From an uncultured Bacilli bacterium (GTDB lineage: Bacteria > Bacillota_I > Bacilli_A > RFN20 > CAG-826): DNA of 64,000 bases. Under the pieces are notes generated by a model, which was not told the origin of the DNA, ran no database searches, and saw only the letters and a program-made list of their open reading frames with translations. The position numbers were made by a program, and so were the translations under genes. Numbering within the stretch: position 1 is the stretch's first letter; every line of letters starts with the position of its first letter. Shown one piece after another: positions 32,525 to 41,249 of the stretch. The stretch spans positions 74,727 through 138,726 of the forward strand of contig CAKPJO010000001.1 of NCBI GenBank assembly GCA_934162685.1, in the 5' to 3' direction.

Positions 32525-32660
32525 GGTTAATAAGAGAAAGATTATTTAGGAGTGTGGACTCCGTAAGGTGTCGCTCCACTTTGTGGGCTCTAAAAGAGCT
32601 GTAGGGTGTTATTTGAGGATAACTAACTTAACACTTCTCTAAATCTTTCTCTTTTAATTA
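32525..32660 (+). ncRNA. structured RNA element, second of a tandem pair
   Basis: An outer stem of about 20 bp (AAGAGAAAGATTATTTAGG with the ACTTCTCTAAATCTTTCTCTT side) encloses 'ACUCCGUAAGGUGUCG' and hairpins CCAC-UUU-GUGG, GCUCU-AAA-AGAGC and GUUAU-UUGAGG-AUAAC. The CCGUAAGG...UCG core and the order of three hairpins match the first element although most paired bases differ, suggesting that structure rather than sequence is kept. Confidence 0.55.
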
Positions 32661-32696
32661 TTGTTGTAAAATAATAAAAAAGGAGAATGAACTTGT

Positions 32697-33194
32697 ATGC
32701 TAATGGACAAAAGAACAGAAGAATCTTTGAATCGTTTACTTCAAGAGTTGTTTGATGGCAATGCAATTGTAGATAATCTAGTATATAATTTAATTTATAA
32801 TGGATATAATGAATTAGGTGAAGCTATTCATAAACCAGTTGCACACAAATTGCCAGAATGGGCTGATAGTATAAGTGATTTAATAGATCAAATGGGTGGT
32901 CGTTCTAAGAGATATGGTTTAGAAGACCATAAAGACGATATTAAAGAAGTAAAAGATGTTTTTAAAGAATTAAATAATTATTTTTTAAGACTTCGTGAAA
33001 TAGTAAATAAAATAATTGAAGATGTAGATATGGTAGGAGATGCTGAAGTTCGCATTTTCTTGGAGGATTTTTTAAACAAAATGGTTATGCCATATGTTAG
33101 ACAATCCGAAGAATGGGAAAAAGCTTCTGAAAGACTTAGTGCAGATACGTTTAATATTCATATTAAAGAATACACTCATTATATAAAAGATTAA
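32697..33194 (+). CDS. hypothetical helical protein, 165 aa
   Basis: Unrecognised. The middle segment 'NELGEAIHKPVAHKLPEWADSISDLIDQMG' is suggestive of a ferritin-like or Dps-type helical bundle, but ligands are not clearly conserved. AAGGAG lies 11 nt before the ATG. It is the first gene after the structured RNA pair. Confidence 0.5.
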   Translation: MLMDKRTEESLNRLLQELFDGNAIVDNLVYNLIYNGYNELGEAIHKPVAHKLPEWADSISDLIDQMGGRSKRYGLEDHKDDIKEVKDVFKELNNYFLRLREIVNKIIEDVDMVGDAEVRIFLEDFLNKMVMPYVRQSEEWEKASERLSADTFNIHIKEYTHYIKD

Positions 33195-33209
33195 TGTAGG
33201 TGATTAAAT

Positions 33210-34049
33210 ATGATATGGTTAGATAGTATAGCAACTACAGAATGGGTGAAGTATGGAGTAGAGGGAGCAATATTTTTAATTGCTATTGCTATTCTTTCGG
33301 TTTTTACTTATCGTATAAAAAAACAAGTTGACGAAAATATAAAAAGAAGTGATGCTCAAGAAGCACGTGTAACAGAAAGACAAAGAGCAGTCGATGAACA
33401 ATTGCAACAAATCATTGCACTTGTGAGCCACATTCAAGATGAAAGAAATGATAGAAGTCACAAAGCAAAAGAAGAAGAAAAAAGTCGAAAAATAGACAAT
33501 TATATTGTAGATCAATTACAAGGATTATTGGTTGATTTACATTGTGCGAGAACATATTACGTTTGTTATCATAATGGCTCTTGGAGTAATAACGGAATGA
33601 GTTTGCAAAAAATGTCAATTTCTGCGGAACGAACAAATTTAGCTGTTACAAGTATCACAAAAGAACTACAACAAATGCCAAGGTCTTTTTTGATGTATTT
33701 TGATAAACAATTAGTTGAAAACAATAGAATTTTTTGTTCAGATGTTACAGATTTAGAGCAAAAAGATACAATGTCTTACAATTGGTTGCACAGTCATCAA
33801 TGTACAAAAATAGCAATTGTTGGAATAAGAGACGAATATCATAAATATTTGATAGGATTTGTAGTGGCCGAATATAGTGAGCAATATCCACCTTTGGCAG
33901 ATATGAGTGATAAGAAAATCGAGTTGCAAGTTAGTAAAGCAGCCGAAAGAATGTCTGGAGCTTTACAGGTTGTTAAAAGAAAAGAAGAAAATCAAGAAAA
34001 TACAGTAGAACAAGTAACAATACAAGGAGGCGAAGCAAATGACAAATAA
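33210..34049 (+). CDS. membrane-anchored coiled-coil protein, 279 aa
   Basis: A single transmembrane segment at about residues 17-35 (VEGAIFLIAIAILSVFTY) is followed by a charged coiled coil (residues 40-95). A globular C-terminal domain with alternating strands (KIAIVGIRDEYHKYLIGFVVAEY) is reminiscent of a GAF-type fold. The function is unknown. It overlaps the protease-scaffold gene by 11 nt. Confidence 0.55.
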   Translation: MIWLDSIATTEWVKYGVEGAIFLIAIAILSVFTYRIKKQVDENIKRSDAQEARVTERQRAVDEQLQQIIALVSHIQDERNDRSHKAKEEEKSRKIDNYIVDQLQGLLVDLHCARTYYVCYHNGSWSNNGMSLQKMSISAERTNLAVTSITKELQQMPRSFLMYFDKQLVENNRIFCSDVTDLEQKDTMSYNWLHSHQCTKIAIVGIRDEYHKYLIGFVVAEYSEQYPPLADMSDKKIELQVSKAAERMSGALQVVKRKEENQENTVEQVTIQGGEANDK

Positions 34050-35715
34050 TAGAAAATTATGTTTCGATATTAATACAGATAACATAAAAATAAAAAAATT
34101 ATTAAAACGTGATTTTTTAGAATTATCTATGAAGGTTATTAGTGATGCTAATCCAAATAATAATGGTTCATGGTTCACAGTAGAATCAATGCAAAAAGCT
34201 TTGCCAACATTTAAAAACAAACCAATTTTAGGTTATTTTAACAATGGTGATTTTGTAAGTCATAATGGCGAGTGGAAAAAAGACACAGAAACTAATATGG
34301 AATATTGGGACATTTTAGGGAATCAAGGTGAACGAATATTAGGTTTAATTAGATGTGAAGATGATGTTAAAATTGAAAAAAATTCAGAAGATGGACTTAA
34401 CTGGATCACATTAACTTGTGCATTATGGGTACAATATTCATATAAGCAAGTAAAAAGATTATTAAAAGATGCATTGTCCGCCAAGAAAAATGGTGGCCCT
34501 ACTAAAAATGTTTCGGTCGAGATTGATATTTTAGACGGAGAAGAATTAGAAAACGGAGTCTATAAAATCAAAGAATTTAATTTAGTGGGTATTACTATAT
34601 TAGGAAGCAGAAATGGAATAAAAGTACAACCAGGTATTGAAAACGCAGAATTGTCTGTGGTTGACATGATGGATAAAGAAATGTTCGATAAACAAGCTAA
34701 CGCTATTAGAATGGCATATAGTAAGTTAGATGAAAACGAAAATACAGAAGAAAAAGGAGGCGAAACTTTAATGGAATTAAAAGAAGAGAATTCTGAGATT
34801 CTTGCCGAAGAACAAAAAATAGAAACTCCTGTAGAAGAAGGAGCTTCGAAAGAAGCTTTTGAAGAAAAATCAGAAGACGATAAAAAAGAAAATAAAGAAG
34901 GTAAAGAAGAAGAACCTAAAAAATATGATGTAGAAGAAGATGTAGAAGAAGTTGAAGAGAGAGAGACATATAAAATACCTGATTCAGGTATAAGAGATAT
35001 GACTTGGTATTTACAAGATATAAATGGATCAATTGCTGGTTCAGAAGATTTTAAAAAATCTTTAGAGGAAGGATATGTTGCTGTAGATCATAAAGATTTA
35101 GTATTAAAGATTTTAAATAGATATATTCTTATGATGAAAGCAATTCGGCAAGATTTAATTGCTGCAATTGCAGAATTATCTGAAGAAAATTTAAAAGACG
35201 CATTAGAATTAGAAGATTCATTATCACAATATGAAGATTCAAAATGTTTATTGTCTCATTGTAAAGACTTAGAAGCAAATTGTAAAGAATTAGAAATGAG
35301 TTGTAAAGATTATGAAGGTAAATGTGGAGAATTAGAACAAGAATGTAAGACATTTAAAGAACGTTGTGAAAAAGCTGAATGTGCTAATAAAGAATATGAA
35401 CATAAAGAATATATGAAAAATGTTAAAGAAATGTTATCACATGCTAGTTTAATAGATGAAGAAAGTAAAAAATCATTATATGAAAAATGTGAAAATAGTG
35501 AAATTAACACATTAGATGATTTAAAGGTTCAAATAGGAATTGCAATGTTTAATGTTGCAAGTAAAAATCCTGTAGAACCTACTACAAAGGTTAATGCTAC
35601 ATTTGCTGCTCCTGTCGATAAGACTCCTAATATTGTCGTTGATTCAGCCGAAGGATCAAAGAAAAAAGGCAATAAGAACAGTTGGGATATTCTCGACGAG
35701 TATGCAGGAAAATAG
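34039..35715 (+). CDS. prohead protease-scaffold fusion, 558 aa
   Basis: The first ~215 residues resemble a head maturation protease: 'SHNGEW' and 'NVSVEIDI' are candidate His and Ser regions. The next ~300 residues are highly charged (KEENSEILAEEQKIETP...), include a cysteine-rich coiled coil (CKDLEANCKELEMSCKDYE) and end in a basic tail, as in scaffolds. The order before the decoration and capsid genes fits. A second AGGAGG and ATG occur inside the gene (see 34771). The protease would cleave itself and the scaffold during capsid maturation. Confidence 0.7.
   Translation: MTNNRKLCFDINTDNIKIKKLLKRDFLELSMKVISDANPNNNGSWFTVESMQKALPTFKNKPILGYFNNGDFVSHNGEWKKDTETNMEYWDILGNQGERILGLIRCEDDVKIEKNSEDGLNWITLTCALWVQYSYKQVKRLLKDALSAKKNGGPTKNVSVEIDILDGEELENGVYKIKEFNLVGITILGSRNGIKVQPGIENAELSVVDMMDKEMFDKQANAIRMAYSKLDENENTEEKGGETLMELKEENSEILAEEQKIETPVEEGASKEAFEEKSEDDKKENKEGKEEEPKKYDVEEDVEEVEERETYKIPDSGIRDMTWYLQDINGSIAGSEDFKKSLEEGYVAVDHKDLVLKILNRYILMMKAIRQDLIAAIAELSEENLKDALELEDSLSQYEDSKCLLSHCKDLEANCKELEMSCKDYEGKCGELEQECKTFKERCEKAECANKEYEHKEYMKNVKEMLSHASLIDEESKKSLYEKCENSEINTLDDLKVQIGIAMFNVASKNPVEPTTKVNATFAAPVDKTPNIVVDSAEGSKKKGNKNSWDILDEYAGK
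34771..35715 (+). CDS. nested in-frame scaffold product, 314 aa
   Basis: AGGAGG at 34755-34760 is followed 10 nt later by an in-frame ATG (MELKEENSEILAEEQ), exactly at the junction between the protease domain and the charged scaffold part. This is the arrangement used by lambda C/Nu3 and similar phages to make excess scaffold from the same gene. The internal start is inferred from sequence only. Confidence 0.6.
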   Translation: MELKEENSEILAEEQKIETPVEEGASKEAFEEKSEDDKKENKEGKEEEPKKYDVEEDVEEVEERETYKIPDSGIRDMTWYLQDINGSIAGSEDFKKSLEEGYVAVDHKDLVLKILNRYILMMKAIRQDLIAAIAELSEENLKDALELEDSLSQYEDSKCLLSHCKDLEANCKELEMSCKDYEGKCGELEQECKTFKERCEKAECANKEYEHKEYMKNVKEMLSHASLIDEESKKSLYEKCENSEINTLDDLKVQIGIAMFNVASKNPVEPTTKVNATFAAPVDKTPNIVVDSAEGSKKKGNKNSWDILDEYAGK

Positions 35716-35753
35716 TATTTATACATTAAAATTTAAAAGGAGATCACAAAAAT

Positions 35754-36305
35754 ATGAAAAATACATTTAAAGAAGGCAAGATGTTAAGCAATGTTGCTGA
35801 TAGCTATCTTGCAAATGCAATTTTTAAAGCTGAAGATGCTGAAGCTCCAGTTATGGATGGTGCTTTAGTAGTTCTTGGTGATTTAATTAAAGATACAACT
35901 TATGCAGCTGACGGTGTTGAATATGATACATATGAAGCAAAAGCTCCAGAAGCAGCAGACAATGAAGTTGTAATTGTAGACTATGCTGGTATTTCTCAAG
36001 GAAACATTATGGGCAATGTTTACAAAATGGGAAGTAAATTATACGGATTAACAGCTCCAGCAGGAGAAATCGTACGTGTTCGTAGATTAGCTTTACATGA
36101 TAAATTCTGGTTAGGAGAAGGCAACTTTGAAGGTACTCCAGTTATTGGACAATATGCTATTGCTACTGCCAATAAAGTAACTCATACTCCAAATGCTGCA
36201 AAGCAAGACGGACAATACTGTGTTAAAATCATTGATTCTAAAGATTTCACAGTTGGTATGAAAAACAACGGAAAACTTTACCTTTGTGAAGTTGTTGCTC
36301 TATAA
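35754..36305 (+). CDS. probable head decoration protein, 183 aa
   Basis: Short alanine- and glycine-containing beta-rich protein directly upstream of the capsid gene, a usual place for decoration or head-fibre proteins. Its C-terminal 80 residues (EIVRVRRLALHDKFWLGEGNFEG...) are beta-rich. GC content is higher and codon choice more selective than in flanking genes, as expected for an abundant virion protein. AAAGGAGAT precedes the ATG. Confidence 0.6.
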   Translation: MKNTFKEGKMLSNVADSYLANAIFKAEDAEAPVMDGALVVLGDLIKDTTYAADGVEYDTYEAKAPEAADNEVVIVDYAGISQGNIMGNVYKMGSKLYGLTAPAGEIVRVRRLALHDKFWLGEGNFEGTPVIGQYAIATANKVTHTPNAAKQDGQYCVKIIDSKDFTVGMKNNGKLYLCEVVAL

Positions 36306-36328
36306 TCAAAGGGGAGGAATTAGAAACT

Positions 36329-37417
36329 ATGAAAAGATATTTTGAATATAACAGAACAGCAGATGAAGTTTTCAATGGCATCGTTGATTCCGCTCTTGAA
36401 TTAGCTCGTGAATCTTACGAAGGTAAGAAATCATCTGATTATAAAGAAAAAAATAAAAAATTAGTTTTTGCTATGGGTCAAAAGATGGCAGAAGGTACAA
36501 TGTATGCTGCTAAATATACAGCAGAAGGCAATGCAATGTACAAAGAACCAATGGTTAGAAAAAATACCTCTATTAGAGAAAATTTCGAAGCTATTTTAGC
36601 TCAAGTAGTTGGTGCGATCGTTCCAGAAGTTTTCAATGAAGAATTCTCTGATTTCATCGCAGAAACACACCAAGTTGGTTTTGGTGATACAGCAAGATTC
36701 AAAATTGAATCAAATGATTTATTCAAAGTAAATCGTAAGGCTGAAGGCGTTCGTAAAGGCGTTGATCAACCAATGTTCGATGATGAAATCACTGTAAATG
36801 CTTCTCCAATCGAAATTTCAACAGCAATCGACTGGTATCCATTTGCTGCTGGTGAATTCGATATGGGTAATTTTGGTGCTAAAATTGGTCGTTCTTTCGC
36901 AGCTTATATTTTCTTAAAAGTTGTTAAAGGTATGACACAAGCTGCTACTGAATTTGGTGCTGCTTACACAGTTAATGGTGTTACTCCACAATTATTCGGT
37001 ACATTAAGAGATAGAGTTCGTGCTGCTAACGGCGGAATGGAAGTTGTTGCTATTGGTACAGCTGTAGCTCTTGCTAGTGTTTCTTTACAAGGAAACTTCC
37101 AAGTTGAAATTGGTGAAGAAATGAATAAAGTTGGTTACTTAGATCAATATTTAGGTGTACCACTTATTGGATTAAAGAATGTTTTAGTTCCAGGAACAAC
37201 AAACGGAAGTGCTACTTTAGCATTAGACGACAAGAAAATTTATTTAGTTCCAGTTGCAGGTTCTAGACCAGTTAAAGTTGTATTTGAAGGCAATGAAATT
37301 TCTATTTCATTTGATACTAAAGATACAGCTGACAGACGTATGGGTCTTACTGTAGAATTACGTGTTGGTATCGGCCTTGTTGCAGGTTCTAAATACGGTT
37401 TAATTAATCTTCAATAA
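36329..37417 (+). CDS. major capsid protein (HK97-fold), 362 aa
   Basis: Size, gene order (protease-scaffold, decoration, capsid), strong GGGGAGG site and biased codon use all mark the capsid gene. The N-terminal ~60 residues form a charged helix typical of a delta domain or N-arm, then 'IVPEVFNEEFSDFIAETHQVGFGDTARF', a segment characteristic of HK97-type capsids in this phage group. The C-terminus contains regular beta strands (GRRMGLTVELRVGIGLV-like). A terminator follows. Confidence 0.85.
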   Translation: MKRYFEYNRTADEVFNGIVDSALELARESYEGKKSSDYKEKNKKLVFAMGQKMAEGTMYAAKYTAEGNAMYKEPMVRKNTSIRENFEAILAQVVGAIVPEVFNEEFSDFIAETHQVGFGDTARFKIESNDLFKVNRKAEGVRKGVDQPMFDDEITVNASPIEISTAIDWYPFAAGEFDMGNFGAKIGRSFAAYIFLKVVKGMTQAATEFGAAYTVNGVTPQLFGTLRDRVRAANGGMEVVAIGTAVALASVSLQGNFQVEIGEEMNKVGYLDQYLGVPLIGLKNVLVPGTTNGSATLALDDKKIYLVPVAGSRPVKVVFEGNEISISFDTKDTADRRMGLTVELRVGIGLVAGSKYGLINLQ

Positions 37418-37450
37418 TTAATTAAATAATAGAAATTTGTTTAAAGTATA

Positions 37451-37480
37451 GGGGTTGCTTACGAGTAGCCCCTTCTTTTA
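37451..37480 (+). terminator. Rho-independent terminator after the capsid gene
   Basis: GGGGTTGCT (37451-37459) pairs with AGTAGCCCC (37464-37472; two G-U pairs) around TACG and is followed by TTCTTTTA. It may uncouple very high capsid expression from downstream genes. Confidence 0.75.
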
Positions 37481-37532
37481 ATTTAAAAAATAAGAACATC
37501 ATAGTTCTTGAGGTAAAAGGAGAAATTTAAAA

Positions 37533-38204
37533 ATGACAGCTAAAAAAACTACTAATACTATAGAAGAAGAAGTATCCGAAACAGTTGATAATTCGGTTGA
37601 ACAAGAAAATAAAGCTTTAAAAGAAACTTTATCACAATATCAAAATATTATTACACAAATGCAATCCACTATTGCAAATTTACAAGGTATGATGAAAAAT
37701 TCTGGACCAAGTATGAGTTCAGAGGTTACTTTAGTATATTTATCAGAATCATTAGGTGTTGTATCTATTGATGGTTTAACATTAAATTGTTCTAGATATG
37801 GTGAACAATTTCAAGTATCAAGAATTCAATTCGACCAAATTGTTGGTAAATATAGAAAATGGTTTGATGATGGCATTTTAGCAGTTGGTGATAATTGTGT
37901 TGATGTTGCGGCAGCTAAAGACATTAAGACAGAATCTGAATATGTATTAAATGCAAAAATTTTAAATTCTATTGGCAAAATGACAGCGAGTGAATTATCA
38001 AAGTTGTGGGATAAATTAACTACACCAGAAGAGAGAAATAGTGTGGTTTTGCACGTAAAACACAAACTTATTGAAGGCGATCCAGTATATAAAGATAGAG
38101 AAAAAATAGATTTATTAAATAGATTAACTAATGGTGGTTTTACGAGAGAACAAATTGAATTATCAGGAATGAATACAAAATATCAACCACAATCTCTTAT
38201 TTAA
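37533..38204 (+). CDS. hypothetical head-region protein, 223 aa
   Basis: N-terminal coiled coil (ENKALKETLSQYQNIITQMQ) followed by a mixed domain. It is positioned between capsid and connector genes. No family recognised. Confidence 0.55.
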   Translation: MTAKKTTNTIEEEVSETVDNSVEQENKALKETLSQYQNIITQMQSTIANLQGMMKNSGPSMSSEVTLVYLSESLGVVSIDGLTLNCSRYGEQFQVSRIQFDQIVGKYRKWFDDGILAVGDNCVDVAAAKDIKTESEYVLNAKILNSIGKMTASELSKLWDKLTTPEERNSVVLHVKHKLIEGDPVYKDREKIDLLNRLTNGGFTREQIELSGMNTKYQPQSLI

Positions 38205-38248
38205 TTGGAGATAGTTAATACGTTCTAAAAGTTAGGGAGGAATCAAAA

Positions 38249-38944
38249 ATGATTATTTTGTTTAGTGATATTATTAGTAAGGCGATTAATCTTTTTGATG
38301 ATCCCGACATTAGATGGTTATATGCAAATGATCCAGCAGGATGTATGCAATTTATGAGACCTTATGTTTTAACAGCAAAAGATCTTTTTTCATATCCGAC
38401 AGCGATAGCAGACCGTTTATCGGTTTATACTAGCGACGAAGGAAAAACAGAGGAAATTGATGGTGAAAACACAGACACTTATGTGTTAAGTACCACTCCT
38501 ACGGCGGATGCTGTATTTTCTTATAAAATAGGCAAAGAATTTGTTCAAGGAACATATGACCGTTCCACAAATTCTGTTACTTTTCCAAGAGAAATTGCAG
38601 AAAACGAAACCTGTACGGTTACTTGGTACTATGCTGGCGCTTTTACTGGTAATTTTGGTAATATGTTTAGAAGCGATTTTCCAGTTGCTCCTATTATAGA
38701 AAAAATTAAAAACATATTAGTTTATGGAACATTATCAGCGTGGGGCGAAAATGAAAAAAACAGAGCATTAGAAATCCGTAATCTGTTCTCGGATTCTGAT
38801 TTAGGTTTTTATTCACCAGCGAGTTCGGCAAAAGCAAAAGTGGACTGGCATAATCAAATGAATCGTGATATGGACACCTTGGTTGTTGAATTGTCTTGGC
38901 GCTTTATGTCTACGCCACAAGGAGGTTCTCGTTTTGGAAAATAA
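38249..38944 (+). CDS. head-tail connector-like protein, 231 aa
   Basis: Positioned directly after the head genes, where adaptor proteins lie. The N-terminus is helical (DIISKAINLFDDPDIRWLYAND), typical of connectors, with an inserted beta-rich domain (TYVLSTTPTADAVFSYKIGKEFVQGTY) that looks like a small Ig-like or loop insertion. The assignment is by order and general shape. Confidence 0.5.
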   Translation: MIILFSDIISKAINLFDDPDIRWLYANDPAGCMQFMRPYVLTAKDLFSYPTAIADRLSVYTSDEGKTEEIDGENTDTYVLSTTPTADAVFSYKIGKEFVQGTYDRSTNSVTFPREIAENETCTVTWYYAGAFTGNFGNMFRSDFPVAPIIEKIKNILVYGTLSAWGENEKNRALEIRNLFSDSDLGFYSPASSAKAKVDWHNQMNRDMDTLVVELSWRFMSTPQGGSRFGK

Positions 38945-39266
38945 TGAAAAAATAGACTCTATGTGCTTATCTTCTAAAGCGAAGAAAGAATGTTATATTA
39001 ACATAAGAAGTCAAGTTATTAAATTATTATATATGATTGAAGATGAACAAAAAGGCATATGTGCCGCAGATTTGTGGTTTTATGGTTTTATGTTTGAATT
39101 GTTATCGGCAAATGATTTATGTGGCAACGAATTAACACGAGTTGTTGTGAAAATTCATGGTTTGTACGATAAAAATAATTATAAAAATATGTCTCATTCT
39201 CAAATAAAAAAACAAATTATGGAATGTAAAGGCATTTTGGATCATTTAATTTCAGATATTAAATAG
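38934..39266 (+). CDS. hypothetical protein, 110 aa, TTG start
   Basis: The frame opens earlier, but the best start is TTG at 38934, 8 nt after a GGAGG that lies inside the last codons of the previous gene (11-nt overlap). The protein is helical (SSKAKKECYINIRSQVIKLL). The function is unknown; a head-closure or adaptor role is possible by position. Confidence 0.5.
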   Translation: MENNEKIDSMCLSSKAKKECYINIRSQVIKLLYMIEDEQKGICAADLWFYGFMFELLSANDLCGNELTRVVVKIHGLYDKNNYKNMSHSQIKKQIMECKGILDHLISDIK

Positions 39267-39295
39267 CGTTATGTAGCGACAAGGAGGGTACAAAG

Positions 39296-40567
39296 ATGGC
39301 TAGAAAAGTTTCGAATATATCAAGTGCATCTACTCAACCTAATTTTTTGTTGTCCCAAACGCCAAAGAATTATGATAAAAATAATTTTTATATAAAAGAA
39401 TTACAAGATAAGGTGAATGCAGAATGGCCTTATCGTCCTAATAGAGTGGATGTTCAATATGAAGTCGACTGGGGACAAAATAATTATGCAGATTTAGAAG
39501 TTATTGTTCAACAAGTTAAAACAGATAGAGGAACAGACGTTTCAAACGACTGTCGTAGATTTGTGTTTAAAGATATTAGAGAAAAAAGATTTAATATTGG
39601 TAATAAATTCAAATTTTATCCTTTTTATACATCAGAAGATAATGATTACGAAACCTTTAAAGTGAAAAATAATAAAGGTAATTCAGATCCTCTATATGTC
39701 AGTGTTGAAAAATCAACTTATCCAATCACTAAAAAAATACCTTTTAAGGTTATTAGTGAGATTCAAAAAGATCATCAAAATACGTGGTTGGTAACAAATT
39801 TTAATCAAATTAAAGTGACGAGTAGTGTAATCATAGAAAGATGTAATGGAACATTAGGTAGCGTTTATAGAGACGCCCAAGGTATTGCATATTATCACTA
39901 TGAACCTGTTATTCAAGGAAGAGATTTGCAGTCGGTAAGTTTATACTATAACGAAACAGCCGTTTCTCCACAATCTGGATTAACAGTTATTGCTCAACAT
40001 AATCAATATACAAAAACTTATCATGTGAACCAAAGATTTATTGTTGGATATGATAAAGTTTATAGAATTAAAGCGATAAATAAATTTTATGGAAATACAA
40101 CCAATGATCCTGAAAACATTGGGTTGATGAAAATATATTTAGAAGTAACAGAGACTTCGGAATATGATGATTTTAAAAGCAGAATTGCTTATCAAATGGA
40201 ACCTTTTGTCCATATTGAAACAAAAAATCAAAAACAGTATGTTATTCGTTTCGAAGAACCTGCTCGCATAGAAGATTCTCTTGGTACAGAGGTCGTCACT
40301 TTTGCTCCTGCTTTATATGATACTGAAGGAAATAAAGTGGAAAATGTACCTATTACAACAAATTGTTCTCTAATTGGATTACCAGAAGATGTTCCTTTTA
40401 ATGTGTATGTAGATTTTAAACATTTAGAAGGTAATAAATTTTCGTTGCAGCGTAAAAGAATATATCTGAACGGTAATTTGAAAGTGCAATGTGTTATTTA
40501 CGCGGAAGACTCTCCAACAGGCAAGGAAATTTCTAGTGAATTTAGCTTAAATGTTGGTGGTATTTAA
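39296..40567 (+). CDS. hypothetical neck or tail-junction protein, 423 aa
   Basis: Beta-rich throughout. The C-terminal ~100 residues (CSLIGLPEDVPFNVYVDFKHLEGNKFSLQRKRIYL) look Ig-like. Placed between connectors and the tail tube gene. GGAGG precedes the ATG. No motif recognised. Confidence 0.5.
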   Translation: MARKVSNISSASTQPNFLLSQTPKNYDKNNFYIKELQDKVNAEWPYRPNRVDVQYEVDWGQNNYADLEVIVQQVKTDRGTDVSNDCRRFVFKDIREKRFNIGNKFKFYPFYTSEDNDYETFKVKNNKGNSDPLYVSVEKSTYPITKKIPFKVISEIQKDHQNTWLVTNFNQIKVTSSVIIERCNGTLGSVYRDAQGIAYYHYEPVIQGRDLQSVSLYYNETAVSPQSGLTVIAQHNQYTKTYHVNQRFIVGYDKVYRIKAINKFYGNTTNDPENIGLMKIYLEVTETSEYDDFKSRIAYQMEPFVHIETKNQKQYVIRFEEPARIEDSLGTEVVTFAPALYDTEGNKVENVPITTNCSLIGLPEDVPFNVYVDFKHLEGNKFSLQRKRIYLNGNLKVQCVIYAEDSPTGKEISSEFSLNVGGI

Positions 40568-40582
40568 GAGAGGTAAAAGGAT

Positions 40583-41248
40583 ATGGAATATAGTCAATTT
40601 AATGAATTCAACAGGTTTCAAAACCTAGATGGAATCGAAGCTAAAATTGTAGAACATTTAGTTAATTCTACATCAAAATATGCTTCAATAATCTGGAAGC
40701 TGTTAAAATATAACGATTTAAACGCATTGAGTCGTCCAGATTTAACTATAGAAGAGAAAAAAGAACTTGTATGTTTCGATAATGGTTATGGAGATAAAAA
40801 AAGAATATTTTTCCAACCATTTGTAGATGATGCGTGGCAAGAACAATGCAGCTCATTGTATATTTATGTGGAACAAATAGTCCCACAAGACCAATGTAGA
40901 GCTACAATTGGCGTTACGATCGAGACAGTTGTTCATTCAAAAATAGCAGCAGTTAGAGGCGATGGAGATCCTTTTTTAAATAAGGACGCAAATCCAAACG
41001 ATTCTGACAGTAAGGGAAATATTGTTGTTGCCTTCAAGAATCGGGCTACAGTATTGTTAAAATCTATTCTAGCTGAGTTAAACGGATTATATATAGATGG
41101 CATTGGTTATTTACAATTTAATCAAGCATTGAATGTAAAAAGTAAAACTGAAATGCCATTATTTAATAACAGGTCATTTTACGGTCATGCAACAATGTTT
41201 GCCGTTAAAATGGGAAATGTGTCAGGTAGTAGCTCAATAGGATTCTAG
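40583..41248 (+). CDS. tail completion or neck protein candidate, 221 aa
   Basis: Helical N-terminus (SKYASIIWKLLKYNDLNALS) and beta-rich C-terminal half (RATIGVTIETVVHSKIAAVRG). Gene order before the tail tube suggests a tail terminator or completion protein. It ends 1 nt before the next ATG. Confidence 0.5.
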   Translation: MEYSQFNEFNRFQNLDGIEAKIVEHLVNSTSKYASIIWKLLKYNDLNALSRPDLTIEEKKELVCFDNGYGDKKRIFFQPFVDDAWQEQCSSLYIYVEQIVPQDQCRATIGVTIETVVHSKIAAVRGDGDPFLNKDANPNDSDSKGNIVVAFKNRATVLLKSILAELNGLYIDGIGYLQFNQALNVKSKTEMPLFNNRSFYGHATMFAVKMGNVSGSSSIGF

Positions 41249-41249
41249 T

